A model generated the notes under the pieces. It was given only the letters and a program-made list of their open reading frames with translations. It was not told the DNA's origin and did not search any database. Shown piece by piece: positions 57,591-64,000 of a stretch of DNA of 64,000 nucleotides (positions are counted from its first letter, which is position 1; each line of letters opens with the position of its first letter). Made by a program: the position numbers and the translations under genes. Source of the DNA: Warburgia ugandensis (taxonomy: Eukaryota; Streptophyta; Magnoliopsida; Canellales; Canellaceae); the NCBI GenBank assembly GCA_035236585.1, contig CP141127.1, positions 44,902,001-44,966,000 on the forward strand, read 5' to 3'.

Positions 57591-58863
57591 TAAAGTACAT
57601 CCTTCCTAAAAAGAATGCAAAACCCAAGCTAATCCATTGGATACTTTGGCTACAGTAATTTGGCATGGAAATTTGGAACAATAAAGGGTTAAAAAATGTG
57701 GTAGTAGACCACTTATCAAGACTAGTGATGGAGCACACTAGCGATAATGTTCCTATAACTGAATCTTTACTGGATGAATATTTAATGCACATTCCCCGAT
57801 TAACTTGGTATGGTGATATAATGAATTATCTTGTTATATGACAAATGCCCAATCACTGGAGCAAATAAGATAAGAAGAGATTTTTTAGCGAGGTTAAATA
57901 CTTTACCTGGGATAAGCCATACTTGTTCAAGTACTGTCCCGATCAGGTGATAAGGAGGTGTAAACTAGATAGTGAGAAGAATAAGATCATCTCCTTCTAT
58001 CATGATCAGGCATGTGGGGGCCATTTCAACTCTAGAACGATAGTTGTAAAAGTTTGGCAATGTGGTTTTTATTGGTCAAATATTTTTAAAGATTCACATG
58101 CTTACTACACATCATGTACTAGGTGCCAAAGATTAGGAAGTCTAGGGAGGAGATACATGATGCCTTTAAACCCAATGGGTGAAAACACTTTTATAATAAA
58201 GTGTTTGAAAAGTTAATGATAAAGTATGGTGTCAACCATAGGATAGCTATCCCATACCACCCTTAAACTAGTGGGCAAGTAGAGGTGACCAATAGGAAAA
58301 GTGAATGTATTCTAGAGAAGGTAGTCAATCCAAGTAGGAAAGACTCGTCTATGAGACTCACCAATGTTTTGTGAGCCTACTGCATTGCCTATAAAACGTT
58401 GACGACACGTCACCCTAAAACCCGGTCTATAGAAAAGCGTACTACTTATCATTAAATTGGGTTATCAAAAAGCTCAATTTCAAGTTAGATGTTACTGGGA
58501 TGAACCCGAAACTCCAACTCAATGGTTGGATTAATTGAGAAAAGATGTATATAAATCTGCATGTTTATACAAAGACTAGATGAAGTTTAACCATGATTGC
58601 AAATCTTAAGGAAATCCTTCACACATGGACAAAAAGTCTTGTTGTATAATTCCAGATTTCATCACTTCCTAGGCAAACTCCAATGTCGATGGACTAGACC
58701 TTACATAGTATGCACAGTGTATCATCATGGGGCCATCAATGTTGAGAAGGATGGTGAAATCCTAAAGGTTAATGGACAACAGTTAAAACCTTTCTTAGAA
58801 TTGAAAAATCCTGAGAGAGAAGAGACACTATTAAAGACACCACATTATTACGAACCACCTTAG
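57591..58863 (+). pseudogene. Athila-type pol remnant (RNase H end and integrase, core deleted)
   Basis: The sequence starts within the RNase H tail (KYILPKKNAKPKLIHWIL, then VVVDHLSRL near 57,695-57,720). It continues through the spacer typical of Athila (NHWSK, EVKYFTWDKPYLFKYCPDQV) into the integrase zinc-binding part (CHDQACGGHF-like, CTRCQRLG). At about 58,185-58,205 the text jumps to the late core (NKVFEKLMIKYGVNHRIAIP, then TSGQVEVTNRK). About 100 residues containing the first two catalytic Asp are therefore missing. After more decay the C-terminal part is open from 58,597 (FTHGQKVLLYNSRFHHFLGK, KVNGQQLKPFLE). Athila lineage is clear from the spacer and C-terminal wording. It cannot be functional. 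Confidence 0.85.
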
Positions 58864-59970
58864 AATACTCTTGGGAACCTTAGACTTCATCATCCTTGTA
58901 CTCATCACTACGTCTGGCTAAAGATGTAAAACTTATCACTCCCTAGGATAACTCAGATAATTTTCAAACCTCAGTCTTCTACATCTTTCCATTTCTATAT
59001 AGAGTCCTATGTTTCAAACATTGGGGACAATGCTTCATTCATGTTGGAAGGTGTGGTAGTACATTGAGATTTCAGATTTTTTTGAATTGATGATTTAAAA
59101 AAGAAAATCTTTTTCTGAGGTAGAGTTCCATTACTATGATGATAAATGGATTTTAAAAAATTTAGTAATTCTACTATTTTAACCTCTTAATAGAAGTGCA
59201 TATGGCTAGTTTTGCACATTATTCATGTGTTGAAATATCTTATGAAGGTTAATTCTCCAAAAATATTTACATAAAGCATGTAGTCTAGACTAATAGAGAG
59301 GTGTGACCTAGAGACCCTAAGGAAAATTAGTGAAAACCTATACCCAGTGAGTTTTAGAGACTATCTTATTTTAGAGAGTTATGAGTAATTCCAAATTTCA
59401 TTAGTGTACATAGTTTCAACATGATCATGTTATCCTTGTTTTAGTTAACTACTAAGAATAAGTAGGAGTAATAACTTTCTTTCTAAAAAATTTATTGAAT
59501 CTATAGGATTTAAGAAACATAGGAAAGGATATTGGTCATCCTTGTTCAGCCAAGAGATGCAGAACTTACCCAATATATTATACCACTAGTTAGGCCCCTG
59601 AGCCTATTATTAAGCCTTTTCTTTCTTAACCCCATTTACATTTCTCGTAAAACAAATACCCATCACCTACTTTCAAAAATGAGTAGGGCTGGTAAGAAAG
59701 TTAAAAATGGACAAAAAGTGAAAGAAGTGAAAAGTTCTAAAAAGTCATATAATAAAAAAGACTTTCTTTCAAGAGAATTCAAAAGAAAAATGAAAAGAAA
59801 GAAAGGTTAGAAAGGTGAGAATACAAAAGATATTCACTTTAGTAAAAGAATATGTTATCCAACAATCAAAATAAGACCTCTATTCAATTTTGAAGCTTTG
59901 AATCCTTCTACCCTTCTTTGCTAGAACTATCTGAAGCCTACATTTCATCATAATCAACTTCACAATAGAG
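58864..59970 (+). other. 3' non-coding region of plus-strand Athila remnant
   Basis: Follows pol with the usual wording (GCTAAAGATGTAAAACTTATCACTCCC; TCAAACATTGGGGACAATGC). It is then collinear with the reverse complement of 32,000-33,000, including GACCTAGAGACCCTAAGGAAAATTAGTG. The match stops near 59,970. Confidence 0.6.
59679..59810 (+). CDS. Small lysine-rich ORF of plus-strand Athila remnant
   Basis: A 43-codon frame MSRAGKKVKNGQKVKEVKSS... ending KRKKG, about 45 percent Lys plus Arg. The ATG at 59,679 lies in the same sequence context as the ORF at 32,298, and a longer open stretch upstream (from 59,532) is not conserved. It is the third member of the set with 16,838-17,023 and 32,122-32,298. 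It has no hydrophobic segment. A nucleic-acid-binding peptide is conceivable, but an accidental frame in a purine-rich tract is equally possible. Confidence 0.4.
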   Translation: MSRAGKKVKNGQKVKEVKSSKKSYNKKDFLSREFKRKMKRKKG

Positions 59971-60435
59971 TGGGAGTTATGTTTTAATGTGTGTTTTTTT
60001 TTATTGCATGAAAACTTTCAGAGTTTCCTCCAAATATTATTTCCTTTATTGAGGTGAAAACTATGGAGGTGGTTGCTACTATTGCTAAGGCATGTTATTT
60101 ATTATAAAAGGTTGCCAAGGGGGATTCCTCGATGGATCCCCTTAGTCGTTATTTTTTCACTTTGAGAAGTTAGGATGCCCATCCCATCTTGGGTTGTAGG
60201 TTCCAGAATACATGTTAATGTTGCTAGGTTGGTTTATTGCATTTATAGAATTTGCCTAATCTGTAAAGAACTTGGTAAATTAGAACTAGTTGGACATGAT
60301 GAAGTAGAGTGATTAAGACTTGAATAGCTTGAACATAGCTCAGACTAAGGTTGCACAGAAGATCTGTTCATCATGTTAATTTTTCCATACAAATCTAAAG
60401 TGACCCCTGTCTCATATATATAGCCTTTCTTTTAC
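59971..60435. other. Unassigned sequence
   Basis: Junction region between the plus-strand Athila remnant and a minus-strand one. I see no gene. Confidence 0.3.
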
Positions 60436-61085
60436 AGTTATGAATTTTTTTTCTAGTCCGGTAGAGTAATCCCATTGCTTGGAATCTTAGCAAGTGTTTC
60501 AAAGAAATTTTAGTCTTCAACATCACTTTTAGTCCTAAAAGCCCCTCTAATAGTGGCATATATCATACATTTGTTGTGTGGTGTCATACCTTCATAAAAA
60601 TACTAAACTTACTGCCAGTTTTCAAATTCATGGTTGGGACATTTTAGAAGCAAGTACTTCCAAAGTTCCCAGCATTTATAGAAATGTTGTTCCTCTTTTG
60701 GTTGAAAAATTGTAATTTTGTGTCTAATGGCATTGGTTTTTTGGACTAGGAAAAACTTATCTAGAGAGTTGAGCTATGCCTTAGATTTATCCTTAAGAAA
60801 AAATGGTAATATCTCAACTTAACACAGCCATTTGAGAAATTATAGTACTTGAACAAATGTCAAAAAATTCCTTAAAGTGGTGGTATGGGTCCTCCTTGTC
60901 CTACCCATAGAAATTAGGCAAGAGTTGAACAGCTTCTAGTTCTAAGTCAAAATGGTCTACATTAATTGTAGGTAGAGCTATATAGCATGGTGCGATGAAT
61001 TGAATAGGCATAGACTAATCTTTCAATGGTTTCACTCCTACTACTTCTATTGGCCATTTCTACAACAAGGATCTCTTGATCTTAT
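60436..61085 (-). pseudogene. gag: Athila-type gag remnant
   Basis: The minus strand reads DKEDPYHHFKEFFDICSST (about 60,850-60,910). A piece with KDKSKA and LNSL follows, then EEQHFYKCWELWKYLLLKCP and NHEFENW, then YFYEG and DVEDXNFFETLAKIPSNG-like text near 60,470-60,560. These are the characteristic order and wording of the Athila/Tat capsid protein (HHFKEF...KDKAKAWLNSL...ERFKDLLLKCPHH...YFYDGL). It is broken by several stops and frameshifts. Orientation is opposite to the pol remnant at 57.6-58.9 kb, so the two cannot be one undisturbed element. Confidence 0.75.
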
Positions 61086-62170
61086 GGAATCCTTTTCCCT
61101 TGCCTAATGATTCATTCGATCTTCATATCTAAAGGTACTATATTAGGACTGAATGATTAGCAATTGTGCATACACCAATTGATGCTATACTTATTTTACA
61201 TTTATATAAAACAAAACTAAATTGTTAAAAACAGTGAAAGAGATTTTTTTTTTTCCCACCTAGTCTAGGGGAGACTAAACTAGATAATGCAACTTAAATG
61301 TTAAGACACATAATCAAGGACAATAAATATTTCAAACCATAAGCAATAATTTGAAAGGCCTTTTTATCTTCAATTTCTGTAACGGAGGGGCTTTTAAATT
61401 GTTTCTAATCCAAAGTAGCTCCATATCTCTTTTAGATTATTCATACTACTTACCTGTTAGTTCTTGATCTAGATTAATTACATCACACCCTCCTCAAGCA
61501 TTGGTAGGTGATCTTAGTCATAGAATGTGCTAGTAGATCTAGTTGTTTAAGTACTAATGCAATCGATTAGATAGGGGCCATTGGAGTTGCAATAGGTTGC
61601 CTCCTTCTAAGAGGGTCTCATGGGCTTGAAAAGCTACAAAGGTCTCTTCTAATTGATTTTTAATTAAATGATGGAAGGCTAAGGTGCTATTTAATCTAGG
61701 TGAGACAAGGAAATGGGATGAAATCCACCCTTAATCTTTAGGGGTAATTGCCTTATTGCATTTGAACAATTCTATGCAATTTGATCAAAATATATAGCAC
61801 CTTAAAGAAATAAATGTGTTCTATATGTACAAAAAGCAATAAGTTGAACACAAACCCTAGAATGCAACAATTTAAAAAAATCTCTCCATATTCTCTATAC
61901 TACCATCCACAAGGCATGAAATTAAAGTTCTACATAAACCTTACTCTAGGAATTGGAAAGAAGTTAGGAAAGCTCATTGCAGGGTCCTAGAATTAGTCTT
62001 CTCATACATGGGTGGGTTCATGTATGGGCCATCCCCTCTTGCAAGTTAGGATGGCCTACCATTGACTTGTATAAGCAACCCTTTTTTAAATGAATCAAAT
62101 GGATAAAATTATTACAATTTTGACCTCATTACAATTCACTTGAAAAAAATAGAAACTATCCTACGGTCTT
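61086..62170 (-). other. Leader of minus-strand Athila remnant
   Basis: Plus-strand text at 61,230-62,165 is collinear with 34,630-34,960 followed by 44,560-45,120. It thus shows the uninterrupted leader that the Tekay element entered in copy 2. The (T)n tract and the AGACTAAACTAGATAATGCAAC segment lie near 61,240-61,290. No primer site follows at 62,170, where an LTR fragment joins instead. Confidence 0.55.
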
Positions 62171-62180
62171 TGTCAATGTA

Positions 62181-63180
62181 GATAATAAGTATTCAATTTT
62201 TTATAAAAGGTATCCAATTAGTAGTCCATGTGTTATAAATTATAAGCATTATTCTAGGTTTTTTTTGAAATTACATAACACATGCATTTCTAACCCAATG
62301 CTTAAAAGTTTGATATTTCATTTGTTCAGAAGCTAATCCATAGTAAATATGTGAATAATCATAATTTTCTATAATTTAATTAGGATTTTTACTCCCTTGT
62401 AGGTGTTGAAAAGATGATCCAATGGTTGAGATCAAGTAAGATAAAATTTGAAGATTAAGTTCAAAAGAGAGAGCCAAGACCTAAATTTTATCATTTCAAA
62501 GCTCAATCAAGGTCAAGATTGTCATAGGACAAGCAAATAAGGAATTGGAAGATCAAAAGGTAACTAAAATGGACCCATGCAAAAAGACATGCAATTCCAC
62601 TACCTTTGCATGTCAATTGGAACCATGCATGCATGTTTCCTAAGCTACCAAGGAAAACTAAAATTGCCAAGCCATTCAAGCCTTGAAACCAAATGACTTA
62701 GCCACTCAAGCCATCAAGCAATGAACCATGAAAGTGACCCACTAAGCCACAAGAGACCATGCCACATAGAGTTACACAAATGGAGGACTTTTAGAAGCAA
62801 TTATCTTAAGTTAAAAAAGTGAAATTCAAGGGATAATTAGGAGTTTGAGGGAGATTAGTACATGGTAAGATATGCATGCATAGGTGGACCAATCAAAAGA
62901 GAAACAATATACAATTTCCTTATCTTTGCCTCTATTTTCATCCCTCTTTTCATTCACTTTCTTACAAACCACATGACACACTTAGAAAGGGAAAGAGTTA
63001 CTTGCCACCTTCCTTGAAAAGTGGCACCTCCCACGTTCTAAATCCATCTATTCCACCAACTCCACTTGCTAATTCCATTCACTACTCAACAACCTCACCT
63101 TCATGTCTCTTTTATCCATCTTTCTTATCTCTTTCCACCTTCTTTCCATCCCATCAAGTGAGACACCTTAAGGAGAGGGA
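62181..63180 (+). repeat. Athila-type LTR (LTR-B) fragment, plus strand
   Basis: Begins ATAATAAGTATTCAATTTTTT and follows the LTR-B order (TATCCAATTAGTAGTCCATGTG, GATGATCCAATGG, AAGCCATTCAAGCC). The first bases of the LTR have decayed. The 122-codon open frame at 62,876-63,244 lies within it and across its end and is not a gene. Confidence 0.55.
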
Positions 63181-63189
63181 TTCCATGCC

Positions 63190-64000
63190 ACATTGTTATG
63201 ATGTTTTACTTAACCAGCAAGTGCATGAATCAATTATAGTATAAGCATGTAGTGGAGGTCAATCCCATGAGGAATCTAATGGTTTGTGTGATTAGTGAAC
63301 CCTTACTTAAACTACTAAGCCTTGCCAAAGAAGTGGTTTTAACCTAAACTGATGTGGAAACTTTCCTAAAAACACACTTGCTGAAATTAATACTTTCTTA
63401 AATAAAAAAAAAATTTAAATGAAATTTAATTTTTTTTGAATAATGCAAAACCAATTAATGGAAACTAAAGATATGGAAACTTGCAAAAATTAGTAGCATA
63501 GTGAGTCAGTGATTCTAAAGCAACGCTAGCTATCTAAACAAGTAATGATCCAAGAGGTATGATTAAACATTCACTAATCCAAGGTCGACACACATGGTTC
63601 TAAGGTGTGAACTTGTCATTCCTAATCCAAAACCTCATGGATTACGATCCTAGAGAATGAAAATAATATGAATAAAGTGCTAATTTCTTAATGTAAAGTT
63701 GCATGGATCAAACATTGACATGAAATAACAACTCTAATAAAAGTAGTAATACCCAACATCACGCACATGAACCCTAAGGTTGGTGTGCATGATGTTGATA
63801 GTGAAGTGTGTTAAATTATGTCTAGAATGATTGCTTCAAATATTGAATGGAATGGATATATAACTAAGCATGTATCATGGAATTAAATAAAAAAGTATAA
63901 GATAGACTCAAATACTTAAGCATCTATAACAACTTCTCTCAAACATTAATTTATTGATTGCAAGATATATACAAGAGTGGTGTACATCATTCTAGGAATG
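63190..64000 (-). repeat. Athila-type LTR end, minus strand, running out of the window
   Basis: The plus strand from about 63,197 (TGTTATGATG...CCAGCAAGTGCATG...AGTATAAGCATG...AGGTCAATCCCATGAGG) corresponds to the plus-strand start of the LTR at 45,324. It is thus the 3' end of a minus-strand LTR. The remainder to 64,000 has no gene. A badly changed primer site may lie at 63,176-63,196. Confidence 0.45.

Noticed and set aside
59532..59810. env-like gene at the 3' end of the Athila remnant
   Set aside because: The hydrophobic N-terminal stretch is not conserved in the other two copies. Only the short Lys-rich part from 59,679 is shared.
62876..63244. 122-codon plus-strand open frame
   Set aside because: It spans the end of one LTR fragment and the start of another, and the product is low-complexity.

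Overview
The window looks like intergenic, transposon-dense DNA from the nuclear genome of a flowering plant. It is AT-rich and I can support no intact host gene. Nearly every recognisable coding stretch belongs to an LTR retrotransposon of the Ty3/gypsy order. The kinds present are chromoviruses (Tekay/Del type, methionine-initiator tRNA primer site) and Athila-like elements (aspartate tRNA primer site). All are broken by stops, frameshifts and deletions. I cannot name the species.

Layout. 1-2.5 kb holds a diverged tandem repeat of about 190 bp. 2.54-7.63 kb is a candidate 5.1-kb solo LTR on the minus strand. 7.6-10.1 kb is LTR-like sequence with an eight-copy 57-bp tandem repeat. 10.1-14 kb looks like the remains of a DNA transposon, with palindromic AAGTC repeats and a spliced minus-strand pseudogene. 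14.6-19.8 kb is a minus-strand Athila-like non-autonomous element, copy 1.

20.6-57.5 kb is a deep nest. From outside in: (1) a G-rich block (20.95-21.24, 52.2-52.7 and 56.24-56.4 kb); (2) a head-to-head inverted pair of Athila-type LTRs (21,238-23,950 plus 51,921-52,216); (3) a minus-strand chromovirus with gag-protease at 47.1-48.2 kb and reverse transcriptase at 29.3-29.6 kb; (4) an Athila-like non-autonomous element on the minus strand, copy 2, with LTRs at 29,641-31,356 and 45,324-47,057; (5) a nearly complete plus-strand Tekay-type element at 34,973-44,549 with a 5-bp target duplication. Two further candidate solo LTRs sit in the nest (24,417-27,151 and 52,721-56,237).

57.6-64 kb holds a plus-strand Athila pol remnant whose integrase core is deleted, a minus-strand Athila gag remnant, and LTR fragments in both orientations.

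The most unusual signal is that Athila-like copies 1 and 2 carry, where gag-pol should be, the remains of the same roughly 1.2-kb reading frame, which resembles no Gag or Pol domain I recognise. The 3' part of these elements also carries a short, very lysine-rich ORF starting Met-Ser-Arg in three separate copies. Everything rests on reading the sequence by eye; boundaries marked approximate need a self-alignment.
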